Positions 10,724-21,960 of a DNA stretch of 64,000 nt are shown one piece after another (within the stretch, counting starts at the first letter, position 1; every line of letters starts with the position of its first letter). The notes under the pieces were generated by a model. That model saw only the letters and a list, made by a program, of their open reading frames with translations. It had not been told where the DNA came from and did no database searches. Source of the stretch: Nereocystis luetkeana (Eukaryota; Sar; Phaeophyceae; Laminariales; Laminariaceae); the NCBI GenBank assembly GCA_031213475.1, contig JARUPZ010000004.1, positions 3,435,501 through 3,499,500 on the forward strand, written 5' to 3'. A program made the position numbers and the translations under genes.

Positions 10724-12670
10724 TATTGAGCTAATATGAGCGGTTCAGGAACGTCTTGTGCACCCCGACTGTGGGATGTCTCACTAGCCAGGGTAAGTAT
10801 TTGATTCCGAGTAAGTAAGACGTTTGAAGGTACTGACGTTTACGCTAACCCCCCAGCACGAACAGTGCCCATTGATGTGGCATTTTCGTGCTAAAACCAA
10901 ACATGAATCCTCAAGCGTCATTCATCCACAACCACTTCCAGATCGTAGCCCTTGCAGAACGCTTTTTGTGGAAGTAGTTGTGGAAAGATGGTGACGAACA
11001 CCCCCCCAAAACGGAAACTACCTACCGTTATTGGCATTCCAATGACACCTCTCGATTCGTTCCTTCAACACTGGGCCACCATACTTGGAGCGTCGAATAG
11101 CAGGGTATCATGTTAGGTTGCGCAGATCATACCAAAGCTTGTTACGTTCCATCCCGGTCATGGGTCTCACAAATGTGTACCTGTGGGTGGTGCAGCGACT
11201 TGCACATGCACTCATCCCTTTGAACATCTGGGCATATTAACCTTATCATACCTGGTATAATCATCATGCACGTCATTATGAGACGTACAAATATCTGTCT
11301 ATTAACTGAATCTGTGTGAACAATCCCCACAGCCTAGGTAATATCACGAAAACGTTTAGCAAAACACTCTGGTCTGTATCTGATATTGGGTTAAGGATCC
11401 TGGTCGATCGTGATAGATGCTTAGGCGTGTCGACCTCTACCCCTCTCGTAGCAGGGTTCTGTGTCCTGACTTGCCTCCCATTCAACTGTCACTGTTATTG
11501 TGCCATCGTTGCGATTAAAGTTACGGTCACCTGCATTACACTATGATGACATCATTTGTTTCCAACAGTAGTAATGCATTTCAGCATTTCTACAACCGTT
11601 CTTCTCCGACCAGGCGGATCACCCGATACTCGGGTACAGACGACAAAAGAGGGATGCGTGGTACGCTCAACAATTACACGCTCGCATTCGCAAATTGGGT
11701 GAACCTTTAGTTAGGACATTGGGCATATGTGGCCTTTATTTTATACCTGCCCTCCCATTGCGGAGACGAAGCACTTGGAAATAGGGTCAAACTTAGGTAC
11801 ATGTAAAGCAGTGTAGTAATCAAACGGTTAAGATGCCCAGTCGTCATTGGGAACCGTGTCAGATATTTCAACTGAGTCGAGCTCGGTTGACTCTCCGTTC
11901 ACCGCGTCAGCGACTATGGCGGCGCATGAGTATGCGTGCTGGGGAGGGGGGCTTTGTTTTTCGAACGGAAAATACCAGGTTTTCTCTCCTCAGTCGATTG
12001 GCATTGTGTATCTCGTATCCTCCGCTCAGGATACATGTATTTGTTCTGAAAGAGCAATCACACTTGCTACAGGCAAAGCGTTCCGGATAGAAGCTCACGC
12101 TACAGGGTCATTCCGGCGCGATGTGACAAGCGCCTGTTCTCACGCCAAGGTTTGGTTTACTTTCCAGAGTCCTACAGTAAGTAGCCCGCTCTATTCTCTA
12201 TGCTGGGCGTATATGGCACGTTACCACTCTATCCCAGTTCGTGCCCCAACTGACCCATGTACCACGCAGCCTGCGGCCCTTGTTGGTGATCCATTGTAAG
12301 CGCTGTCCTGAATACGTAGTGTATGATTCGCTCTTTCAGCACTCTTGTGTTCACACACACCGCAAGTAGAATGTATGTTTAGTAACTGCTGTAGTTCTCC
12401 TTTCTTTGTCCTTTTGTTTTAGTTTCGGGTGTACATATAATAATACAGCATGGATACGTTCATGGTGTCATTTAGGTGCAATTGATACGGGATGGTAAGC
12501 CATATCGGGTGTCTCTTTAGTACCGTTTCTCTCACGTACTGGTACTGCACTATTTAGTTACGTATCTGTTACTTGTTTGCTTCCTCTAATCGAGATGCAT
12601 TTTAGTTACAGCCTGTTTAGTGGCCGAAGTTCGGAATGTGTTCTATTACGAGTGCATCAACGTCATCATA
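10724..12670. repeat. Large inverted repeat, inner left-arm segment
   Basis: This matches the reverse complement of about 23,852-27,300 over its whole length once the 24.03-25.28 kb insert and the SINE in the right arm are removed. Examples are TACCGTTTCTCTCACGTACT near 12,520 with its complement near 23,990, and GATACGGGATGGT near 12,485 with its complement near 25,280. ORFs here (11,847-12,299 and others) are broken in the partner arm and have no recognisable domain. Confidence 0.8.
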
Positions 12671-13361
12671 CGAAATGTGTGTACAGCAGCAGTGTCTTCT
12701 TCGAACCAAACCGATCTTGAAACCGCTCGACGTGCTGGAGCTTGGCGATGCTGAGCCTGAGGTGAAGCTTGGTGTTACTGTGTCCGAGGTGGTGGGCCTT
12801 GGGTATGCTGAGCCTGAGGTCGTGAAGCTTGGTGTTACTGTGTCCGAGGTGGTGGGCCTTGGTTATGCTGAGCCTGAGGTGGTGGAGCTTGGTGTTGCTG
12901 TGTCCGAGGTGCGCAACTCCGGTCAGAACGGGGGGTCAACGTACCCCTTCGACCGGGGAAAACTCATATGCGCGAGGCTGGCACCGAGTGGCTGGGAAGA
13001 TGGATCTGGCTCGGTTTGGGGGGGGTATGGTGGCGGATGGGGAGACGAGGAGAACGAGGGGGCGGGGACCAAGAGCAGCAGCAGCAGCAGCGGGGAGCGA
13101 AATTTCCCGTTCGACCCTGGGAAACAGGCATGTAATATTTTTCCAGTGTTTTGGTGGACTGGATCTGTTTTGTTCGTTCTTCTTTTTGTTTGTCTTTTTC
13201 TGCGCTTTCTTTGTGTTTGGCTGGTATGTTCTCAAATGCAGTGTGCAATATTACGGAAGGCGTCGTGTACCTGGTACCTGGTACCAGGTATGTCTTTTAT
13301 GACAGAAACATTTCCACCGCAGCTGCTGTTCACGTACTCATATATTAACCAGAGGGTATGA
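12636..13361 (+). CDS. Hypothetical protein with 21-residue tandem repeats
   Basis: A 241-codon frame from an ATG, unrecognised. Residues about 34-93 hold three repeats of a 21-residue unit (LGYAEPEVVKLGVTVSEVV). Next come two related blocks, STYPFDRGKL and RNFPFDPGKQ, separated by Gly/Trp/Glu-rich and poly-Ser sequence. A strongly hydrophobic stretch (VLFVLLFVCLFLRFLCVWLVC, truncated here) could span a membrane. The frame overlaps the end of the inverted repeat and contains three overlapping TACCWGGTA motifs near its 3' end, which argues against selection on that part. It may be a fortuitous frame over a 63-bp minisatellite. Confidence 0.3.
   Translation: MCSITSASTSSYEMCVQQQCLLRTKPILKPLDVLELGDAEPEVKLGVTVSEVVGLGYAEPEVVKLGVTVSEVVGLGYAEPEVVELGVAVSEVRNSGQNGGSTYPFDRGKLICARLAPSGWEDGSGSVWGGYGGGWGDEENEGAGTKSSSSSSGERNFPFDPGKQACNIFPVFWWTGSVLFVLLFVCLFLRFLCVWLVCSQMQCAILRKASCTWYLVPGMSFMTETFPPQLLFTYSYINQRV
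12722..12910. repeat. 63-bp minisatellite, three units
   Basis: Units of 60-63 bases with shared GAGCCTGAGGTGGTGAAGC and GTTACTGTGTCCGAGGTGGT. The units differ at only a few positions, so amplification is recent. Confidence 0.8.
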
Positions 13362-15344
13362 GGGAACCGTACCACGTCTGCTACCTGGTTCCATACTACT
13401 GTGTCTACCCAGGCCGCGAGTTGCAATGGCAAAACGGACGTACCTGCGTTGCCAATTACCCACCTGAATATGAGGAAGACCAACTATGAATAGTAATCGG
13501 TACTGACGTTGTCTTGCCACTATTGTTTTGTGTGAACTCATGAGGGGGGGTTTGATGGCATGATTCTACTCGTAGACATAGTGCATAATGATGTGCCTCG
13601 TTATCTAACGAGTAACCTCGGTTTCTGGCTCGAACTGGCTTGATTTCTGACGCTGACCCACCCGATATTGTCCACTGCACCTTGCGGCTTTGCGAGATGT
13701 AGTCCATGTCGCGGCAACATGGAGCCGCGGCGGAAGACAAGTGTTGCATCCGTATTGCAGGGAGCAGGAGACGGAGGTTGAGAGGTGTGTTTGGACGCGA
13801 GTTCGTTTCTTTTGATTTTATGGTTGAAGTATTTTGGAGTCGTAATGACATCGCAACATTTTGATGATGAGTGCTTCGTCGTCTTATGAGCAGGAGGGGC
13901 ATAGTAGCTGTACTTGGTAACACAACGAAGACTTTCTATCGCAGATAGTGGAGCTCAGTTGGAGTGAGCTCATAAGTGGATGCGGACCATGCACGTAAGG
14001 GTACTGACCCGAGGTCTGTCCCTGGTGGAGTGGTGCGCGGATGTCTGTTCATCACTTTCCTCTACTGAATGTAGATGTCTAAGGCATGTGTTTAACGGGG
14101 AGTCTGAGATCAACACGTACGGTCGGCAGAGCAGCATGCCGATTTTCTTATCAAACCGTCGCCCGCTGAGATGTGTCGTTTTGGGCTTGACTTTGTGATG
14201 AACTTGTGGCGATTTCTTTCATTTATTTATTGGTTTCGGATAATTTGGGTTATTGGGTGATGAGAACGGAGAATAGTGTTTTTTAGTGAATTGGAGAAAG
14301 TATTGGGATGTACTCATGCGTTGAGTAATGTTAACACGCCACTAGGTTATGCCGATGGTCTTGATGAATCGTGCCGTACCCGTTGGCTATTGGTTATTAT
14401 GCACAACGTACAGGGGACTCAAAACCACTAGTATCCATAGTACTTTTAAATTCAGATGCAGTTTGTTGTTGACTTTTGCATACTCCCGGCGTGAGCACCT
14501 ACTAATAGCAGGGGGCTATTATAGTTCGATTTGAAATGTCCTACATCAGAGACGTTCTGTTGTTCTGCTCTTTCAGAGTGCAAAACAGGGGGGCCGATAC
14601 TATCGGGCGGTACGATATCTATGTGAAGACAGTGTTAGTGATTTTCTTAGAAGGTTTTACCAACATACTTACGTTTGTTAGATTTTTTTCCTTCTCCTAG
14701 TTACTCTCTTTATATATTTTAGGAGGTCTCTACTGGAATCGAGATTGAGAGATTTGGTATCGGGATTGCCGTTTTACATTGGCGATTCTGAAGGGTGAAT
14801 TTTGAGATTACCGTTTTACCTTGGCAACAATGAAGGATGGCATTAGGGGCTGCCGTTTTACCTGGCATTTGTTGATAAGATATTCGAGACCTATCGTATC
14901 GAGCACCGAATAGGGGGGTTGCTTGTGGTATGCGGTAGCTTGATACAGGTCTGCGCGTATTAGGGGTTTCATATATTGTGGGGTTTCGTATTATGTATCG
15001 GGGCATTATTTGGTATGCCTCGTGGATGGAAGAGTGGAGCTGCTCCTCCGGGGGCAGTCGCTGTTTTTATTTATACGGCCCAGGCTTTGATGATAATGAT
15101 ACTGCCTGTCTATATATGAGTGGTGCAGCCGGTGACAATCTTGGTGCGGCTTACCTCCTGTGTGTGGTTTTTGTGGTGGGGTCTCTGACAGAACGGTATT
15201 GATCCACGGTGTGTGTTGTGTTTGGCTTATTGTGACTGGTATTTTATTTGCTCTTCCTCAACGATTATGGTGTAGACCACGGGTGTATCACGTGCACGCA
15301 TCCGACAGCTCCTGTGATCAAACAGAGCTCGAAAAAGTTTTTTA
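13362..15344. other. No confident gene
   Basis: Frames on both strands are short and lack domains or splice-site support. The longest (13,456-13,923, minus) is unremarkable. This forms part of the loop of the large inverted repeat. Confidence 0.45.
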
Positions 15345-15583
15345 ACAAGTTGGTATTGGAGAGGTATCAGATACGTAATACTATGATGAAGTTATAAATT
15401 GGACATCACGCTGGCTATATTTAATAAATATATCAATATGGGACGGTGCAGATAAATGCTTCGCGTACCTTGGAATAAAGTAACGAGTGTCGGAGATAAA
15501 CTTTTCAGGTACTTCCGTGTACTCCGAGTATTCCAGGGCTCGATACTCCGGGATACTGCTCGTACTCGGAGTATTTCGGGTAT
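15345..15583 (+). repeat. R7 repeat, left part
   Basis: Contains a tail block (GATGAAGTTATAAATTGG near 15,384) also found at about 21,310 and, reversed, at about 30,225. It continues into a GTACTCGGAGTA-rich stretch. The R7 sequence resumes at 19,716 after retrotransposon A. The reverse-complemented copy is 30,190-32,425. Confidence 0.65.
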
Positions 15584-15587
15584 GATC

Positions 15588-15937
15588 TGTGGTCGTCAGG
15601 GGACATCCGGGGGACATCCCCGGGTTTCCTGTAGAGATAGGGATATTGGGGTATACCGGATGTTGCGTCCTTGTTGCTGGGAAACTTTGCCCACAGCGCC
15701 CGGGTTTCCTGTAGAGATAGGGATATTGGGGTATACCGGATGTTGCGTCCTTGTTGCTGGGAAACTTTGCCCACAGCGGTCACTCTACTCTTCTCTTTTC
15801 TTTTCTTTTGTCTTTCTTTAGTCTAAAACTAAACTTATGTATCTCTTACTTCGCGTCGACTAGGGTGGGTGCCTTGCTCGAGTGGTACAACTATCTGCTG
15901 GCCTCGAGCTGAGCTTGGTCATCCGAGGCGTACCATA
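15588..15937 (+). repeat. LTR-1, 5' LTR of copy A with internal duplication
   Basis: A 350-bp LTR containing a tandem duplication of about 80 bp (CCCGGGTTTCCTGTAGAG at about 15,619 and again at about 15,699) that the 3' LTR lacks. The duplication therefore arose after insertion. Confidence 0.8.
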
Positions 15938-16622
15938 AAACTGCAGCATTCAAGTTGTCGCACGGGAAATGTCGAGTTTGAGGGTTGGATGTGGATATCG
16001 TTTGGTCGGATATCGATCGTGTGGGCATATTGACGTCTTGGGTATTGGTATTCGGATATATTCTTCGGGTCTTCTTCGGGTGTTGGATCTATCATCGGGT
16101 TGGGAATCTTCTACTTCGGTCAGGTGGTGTTCAAGGTTTTGCGCGGAATTATTCGGGTTGAGCTCTACGCTTCAGGTGGAGCTAGCTTTGCTTGCTGCTA
16201 CAAATTACAAAATATACGTATATATACATTAAAGGTCGGTTGAGCCAATGTCACCTTCTTCGGGATCTCTGGCTACATACGGGTGCGAGGTGTCTGTCAT
16301 CGGGGCGAGTGGTGGACGGTCAGGGCGATCGATATTTCGAGTGGAGTAGCAGCAGGCGGTTGGAGCAACAGCTTGGCTGGAGCATATTTTGGATACGAGA
16401 CGAGTACACCAATCACCAATTTTTGTCTACGAGTACGAGGTACGAGTACGGCAATATTTGTCAACGAAATATCTCTTGAACAAGATACCCGTAGGTGGAA
16501 AATTATCTACAGGATCCTCTAGGTGACAGGAACAATATCTTCGACGTGGGTTGGTGCACAAAGCGGTGAGGCTCTTTTTCCGTATCTTTCGCATTCGAAT
16601 TCCTAGCTTAGCCGACTAGGAT

Positions 16623-17213
16623 ATGGAACGTTGGCAAGGTTCGGTCGGTCGGTCGTTTGGTCCAGACCAAGGTCGAGGGGCTGGTGGTGCGTCACGAGGT
16701 ACTCATATGTACGAGTTCGAGTCTGGAGCTTCATCGATTCCTCGTACAGATGCAGAGGGTCGTCGTGTTTTCGGCGTAAATTATGCCGTTTCAAAATGTA
16801 AACGCAAAACAAATGATTTCGACTACCGCGAGACAAATGATTTCGACAACAAGTACGACGCGACTAGGACAGCCGTGGTACGTGGCCTTTCTTCCCGAAG
16901 CAGAAAACTACCCAAACTTATTGGAGGTCAGGTGGACGATATCCGTTTGTTCCTCGATTCCCGTGCGAAGCTGGATGACTTGAGAGAATATTGCATTTGA
17001 GATATGATTCCAGTATTTCTGTTGCAACGGCTATGCATGGCGGCAGGCTATATAGGAGATACTTCTCGTATTTCCAATGACGACCTGCTGGACTGCCTGC
17101 ATGCTAAGGCATGTCATAAGCGCAAGCTAGATGCTATTTCTGCGGAAGAATCGCTTTGCTCAATTGCTCGATCGGCTGATCCTGCGACTAACGCTGCTGA
17201 TATGTCACGATAG
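16623..17213 (+). pseudogene. Gag-like ORF of LTR-1 copy A, one nonsense change
   Basis: Begins with ATG (MERWQGSVGRSFGPDQGRG) and would encode 196 residues to the TAG at 17,211-17,213. One in-frame TGA at 17,000 replaces the CGA present in copy B, a typical CpG-to-TpG change. Features are a Gly/Arg-rich N-terminus, a duplicated TNDFD block at residues about 62-76, and charged helical segments. It is the first ORF of the element, so a capsid-type role is inferred by position. The terminal TAG is shared with copy B. Confidence 0.5.
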
Positions 17214-17981
17214 GTTGAGACGCTATTTGACGATATGTGCAAGTTCGTTGCCGAGGTTGGAATAAGTGATTTTTCCATGGTTGGAGGAGATTTTCGAGGC
17301 GCCTGAAAATCAGCACCAGCACAACTTTCACGAGGATATTCTTGGATGCGATATCACCTGAAGTCTTCAGGCAAGCATACACTTCACAGTTGCTTGTTAA
17401 CGACGAGCTATATTCTCAACCAATGAAATAAGTTTTGATGGTGGAAAGAGAACCAAATTAGTGGCCGAGAACACACCGGTTACTGGTGCATGCGTCTACG
17501 TCTAGTGAAAATCATGATTACCCTTATTCTGGGAGTCGAGGCTATCAGCAAAGGTCTTCTGTGAGTAATAGGTGTCATTTCTTTCCATCAAGTGGGGGTG
17601 GAGTCAAGAAGGAACGTGCTAGATATGCAGGTCGCCTTTTTGAGCGTCAGGCCAGCCAAGGAGAGCAGGGAGTTGCAGGCGAGCGTTTTTACTCTATGCG
17701 TTAGGTCTGCCCTGCTTCCGCACAAGATGATTGTTCCGGATCGGTGGGTCCTCCGGTTGGACGCTTCAAACCTCAGGGTTTCCGCCAACACCGAAATCTT
17801 GGTCTTTTGTGTGCTACCAGCGACAGTGTTGCTAGATCTGAATATTCTCATAGGTCAGGTGATACTCCAAGTGATGCTGCTGTGTTGCATGCATTCAGCC
17901 GGGCCTGTGTTCTCTGTTCCTTCAAATATCAACGTATCACGTGCTACGACACTTATTTCTACAACAATAGTTGAGGAGTGA
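17214..17981 (+). pseudogene. Second block of LTR-1 copy A internal sequence, frameshifted
   Basis: Matches the 8,508-9,131 frame of copy B in pieces (VLMVERE, THRLLVHASTSSENHDY, GSRGYQQ). Stops and frame changes separate the pieces. The PSSGGGVK-like segment is followed by a different frame giving GPPVGRFKPQGFRQHRNLG. No cysteine cluster or polymerase motif is present. Confidence 0.4.
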
Positions 17982-18050
17982 GGGGCTTCAACAGCGACGA
18001 CTGATAGTACTGTCAGTACCGATATTTCTACTGGCGATGGGGGAGCGCCT

Positions 18051-18566
18051 TTGTCTGGGCTTCGGAGCCATCAGCATCGATCCTGTGGGGCTGGTTCCAT
18101 TCACCATTCAATTGATGCCGTGCGCTGCAACACGAATCCATCTGATGTTATTCCTTCCGCTGCACTGATACCTGTTTATGAGGAGACCTCAACGGCGGGC
18201 GTGGGTGTTTGTGAGGACTCCGAGAATGGTGTCAATGAACCTGTTGTCGTTCCTTCTGCTGATCTGGTGTCTTTTTTTAAGGAGCTCTCACAAAAGGATG
18301 TGGGTGTCTGTGGAATGTCGGAGATTGATACACCAACGGGGGACGTGGGTGTTCGTGAGGACTCCGAGATTGATGTGAATGAACCTGTCGTTGTTCCTTC
18401 TGCTGAACCGGTGTCTGCTTCTAAGGAGCTGTCAAAGGATGTGGGTGTCTGTGAAATATCGGAGATTGATACAACAACGGGGGACGTGGGTGTTTGTGAG
18501 GACTCCGGGATTGATGTGAATGAACCCGTCGTCGTTCCTTCTGCTGAACCGGTGTGCTGCTTCTAA
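18051..18566 (+). pseudogene. Tandem-repeat ORF of LTR-1 copy A
   Basis: A 171-codon open stretch ending in four repeats of about 43 residues (GVGVCEDSENGVN, PTGDVGVREDSEIDVN, TTGDVGVCEDSGIDVN and intervening VVVPSA-EPVSASKE). It is homologous to the ORFs at 1-243 and 7,938-8,369. A one-base change after the last repeat shifts the frame. Function unknown. Confidence 0.45.
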
Positions 18567-19446
18567 GCAGCTGTCAAAGGATGTGGGTGTCTGTGAAATG
18601 TCGGTGATTGATATACCTGTTGTTGAAGACTCTGGCTCGTTAAGGGGCGCTCCTGAACAGGAAACTGCGTCCTCTTAACCCACTCTTTTGCTGATGATGA
18701 TGGGTACTGAACCGGAATTTGTTGTGGTATCGCCCGAGGTCGAGCTCGTGGACCATGTAGTTCAAATTTGTGTTGGGCCAGAGAAATGTACGTATAACGC
18801 AGGAGGTTTTGAGGGCAAATAACGCGAGGGCAAAGCGCATACTGTAAGCGAAAAAGTGTTAGTCGACGATCTAATCGGTTCTTGTGCTGGGATAAAGGTT
18901 ATGGGTGAATCATCTGTAGAGTGTCCGGTCGCGTTTGCTTGCCCGCAGTCGAAACAATTCTCTCTGAACCTGGGTCCTCTACGAGCTGCTCCTGACTGAT
19001 GGCTTTAGGCCGCAACAGGAAGAAGCTGGTAGATTACCTCCTTTCTGTGTACTGTTTGTTGTATGGGTATCGATATGTGTATGTGCGTGTGATAACTGGT
19101 ATGTTTCTGACCTGTCTGTCAGGAAAAAACTAAGTGGTAGGAGGGGGATCGAGGCGATATGGGATGACGTCGAGAAATATTGTTGTGTAGGTTTTCACGT
19201 GAAATTGGATACAGTTTCTTCAAATTTCCAGTGTTTCTCGTCCAATCCAGTGGTTGTGTTGGATACCACTATATTGTTTTTGAATGATATATTGTAAGGG
19301 TTTCGTCGAAACGGACGATGCTGACTGGTGGTTTCTTCGTTCTTCCTGGAGTTGTGTTTTTTTTGTCTCCCCGGCTGTCCCTCTGTGTATTTTTTATCGT
19401 TTTCCTCAAGTCTCTTTTGTCCTATGGGTTCGCTCTGGGGGGGGGC

Positions 19447-19711
19447 TCTGGTCGTCAGGGGACATCCGGGGGACATCCCCGGGTATCCTGTAGAGATAGG
19501 TATATTGGGGTATACCGGATGTTGCGTCCTTGTTGCTGGGAAACTTTGCCCACAGCAGTCACTCTTCTCTTTTCTTTTCTTTAGTCTTTCTTTATTCTAA
19601 TAATAAACTTATGTATCTCTTACTTCGCGTCGACTAGAGTGGGTGACTCGCTCGAGTGGTACAGCTATAGGCTGGCCTCGAGCTGAGCTTGGTCATCCGA
19701 GGCGTACCATA
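19447..19711 (+). repeat. LTR-1, 3' LTR of copy A
   Basis: A 265-bp LTR. The first bases are TCTGG rather than TGTGG, a point change. It ends ACCATA, followed by the GATC target duplication. Confidence 0.8.
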
Positions 19712-19715
19712 GATC

Positions 19716-20240
19716 ACTCTCAATACTGGGTGTACTCGGAGCATTTAGGGGTTCGATACTTTAAAATACTGCTGTACTCCGAGTATTCCGGGGTTCTTAC
19801 TCTGGAATACTCGTTGTGCTTGAAGTGTTTGGGGATCTCGTACTACTTTAAGTACTCGGCGTACTTGGGCATCTCGTGCTGCAAAAACTTCAAAACTCAG
19901 AGTATTTTAGGGTTTCATATTACGAAGTACGAGTAATACTCGGAGTATATTCCAGGGTTTTTACACTCCAAGTGGTGCTCTGGGTTAGAGTATCACTCGG
20001 AGTATTTTACCCGGATGAGGGAGCATTTCTGGGTTCAATACTCGTGGTACTCGGAGTACTTCGAGTATTTTAGATGGTGGTACTCCGGGTACTGCTTGTA
20101 CCCGAGTATAAGTACTGCTCATACTCCCAGTACTCGGAGGTTTTGACCCTTCAGTACTCAAGTACTCCAAGTATTGAGGCCATGAGTACTCTAATACTCG
20201 GAATACTCGGATTACGACAATTACTCGATACTCATCGAGT
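19716..20240 (+). repeat. GTACTCGGAGTA minisatellite, part of R7
   Basis: Degenerate 40-60 bp units built around the near-palindrome TACTCGGAGTA and a GGGTTCGATACT block. The reverse-complemented array is at 31,370-31,580 and 31,942-32,400, there split by a SINE. No coding potential. Confidence 0.75.
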
Positions 20241-20341
20241 AAAATACCGAGAAGTCGGACGCTTTCGAGCCGCGAGTAATCTCGCTAGTCAAACCGGCTG
20301 CTGGACAGGTGACATAGGGCAAGTTTTGACGTCGTGAAAAT

Positions 20342-21131
20342 ATGTTTTGGATCATCGTGATTTTTACAGATATCAAAGTAATCGTGGATCTCGAACAGGG
20401 TGCCAACAACAGCACCATGCGATGGCGAAACAACAGAAGGAGGAGCAGCAGCAGCAGCGTCAAGCCGAGTGGTAAAAATCGACGGGGATCAAACAAAGCG
20501 GGCACGAGCAAACGTGAACCGACGGAGGATGATAAACGAACCGCGCATACGCGTCATACATCCGCTCCTGCTAGGAGAGCCAACGTCTTTCGCACCGTGT
20601 AGGCGGTTTAAGTTGTCTCACCACAGGTGTTGCAGGCAGGCTTCTTCCTTCCGCTGCTGTATGCAGTTGAGTTGTCTTTGCTCGGGGCAAGGTCTTCGCG
20701 CCGAAACTCATCATCATCATCGCCACGGGCCACCTACAACGCGGTGTAGCGAGCGTCTCTCCTCATCCTCTCTATACGGAAGGTGAAATCGGTTGGTTAA
20801 ATAATAAAAATTGCGGCGGGTTTTCGATACGTAACGGCAAAGTATGATCTCGACCAACAATGTGGCGGGACAAACAGATACCTTCTCGTGTCAAGCTTGC
20901 ATGATTTTGTGTGAAGAGCAGTGTGCTGCGGTAGAAGGAGGTAGGGAAGATGATTTGAACATTGGGTGGGTGTTGTTGCAGAGGTTTACAGAGAAAGGTA
21001 CCGCTTTGTTGTCTGCAGTAGTCCACAGCGTGGCGTATGCAGTGTACAAAAAACGACAGAGAGGATTGCGTGAACCCCTCGGTAGCTCGAAAGACTCTCA
21101 TTTCGATGGACGTCGGGTGAAGCGGCGGTAA
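20342..21131 (+). other. R7 ORF region (two overlapping frames conserved in the inverted copy)
   Basis: Frames 20,342-20,602 and 20,400-20,786 overlap and are both also open in the reversed copy (31,009-31,248 and 30,825-31,211). A third frame, 20,844-21,131, is broken in the reversed copy. At 21,132 an ATG opens a short reading frame (TRACFEDEVAKDKI) running into a good donor (AAAAG|GTGAGT, about 21,240). The reversed copy has a stop inside it. The peptides are low-complexity (Ala, Ser, Arg, His runs) and unrecognised. This could be a decayed gene duplicated with the repeat. Confidence 0.3.
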
Positions 21132-21274
21132 ATGACGAAGACCGGATGTTCAAAGCGCAGGAGGGCAAGAACACGTGCATGTTTCGAAGATGAAGTCGCA
21201 AAGGACAAGATCTTGGAACGTTGCACGAAGGCAACTTACAAAAGGTGAGTTCGGAGTACGTTAGGTATCTATTT

Positions 21275-21565
21275 TTGAAACAAGTTGGTATTAGAGGAAA
21301 TACTTTGATGAAGTTATAAATTGGGCATCATGCTGTCTATATATAGTTAATATATAAAATGTAAAGAGCGACCTGTTGAGACCGCCTAACGAGAGTAGGT
21401 GTAACGAAGGACTAAACTCTTCTCGCAATGTAAATCCAAGGTACAGACCCCATGCTGGGAGGAGATTGAAGAGCCTGCTCTGTCACCCCGGGTGTTTATA
21501 TGCAAGAGGAGTAGAGAAACAAGGGTGAAGAGAACAAACGGAATGGAAATCAACAATATTTCCAT
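21275..21565 (+). repeat. R7 tail followed by a degraded SINE 3' region
   Basis: The R7 tail (GATGAAGTTATAAATTGGGC near 21,310) is followed at about 21,365-21,560 by sequence like the SINE body (CTTCTCGCAATGTAAATCC, GAAGAGCCTGCTCTGTCACCCC). The SINE part lacks the tRNA-like head and is clearly older than the copies at 26,881 and 31,585. Confidence 0.5.
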
Positions 21566-21744
21566 TCTCTATATCGTACATACATAACTACGAAGTAATA
21601 ATATAAGGTATGAACATTCGGTAAAAACATACGAAGAAACACTGCATCGTTGATGGACGTCGAGCTGTTTCAAGGTCGGCTTGGTTTGAAGAAGACACTG
21701 CTGTATACATATGTGTACGTATGTTTGTCAAAGTTTCGTGCTTT

Positions 21745-21960
21745 AGCCAACTTGTCTCTCCGTACAAAGCACGTTTCGGTAAAACACCAAAAGCTCGGAC
21801 ACATTGGTCGAGGTCTCGGCGCGATCCGTGCACTCTGGAGCGCGTGGCATGCGCTCAAAGTTTTTTTTCGGCGGGAGTGGATCAGACGACTTCCCTGGTT
21901 TCGATATGAGAGGCCTTAGTTCGCACGTACGTGTCGGTAAATTGTCGTCTGTTTTTTTTA
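21745..21960 (+). repeat. R5 dispersed repeat, copy 1
   Basis: Shares CTCGGACACATTGGTC, GATCCGTGCACTCTGGAGCG and CGGGAGTGGATCAGACGA with the reverse complement of about 58,975-59,165. Nature unknown. Both copies lie near SINE-like sequence. Confidence 0.6.

Larger units (their letters stand above)
15588..19711 (+). mobile_element. LTR-1 retrotransposon copy A, gag-only, complete with TSD
   Basis: The 5' LTR is 15,588-15,937 and the 3' LTR 19,447-19,711. The flanking 4-bp duplication is GATC (15,584-15,587 and 19,712-19,715). The reverse copy of the host repeat lacks the element at the matching site (GTGGTCACTC near 32,270), so it serves as an empty site. The internal order is the same as in copy B. 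A nine-G polypurine tract ends at 19,445. No polymerase or integrase domain is seen in 3.5 kb of internal sequence. Confidence 0.85.
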
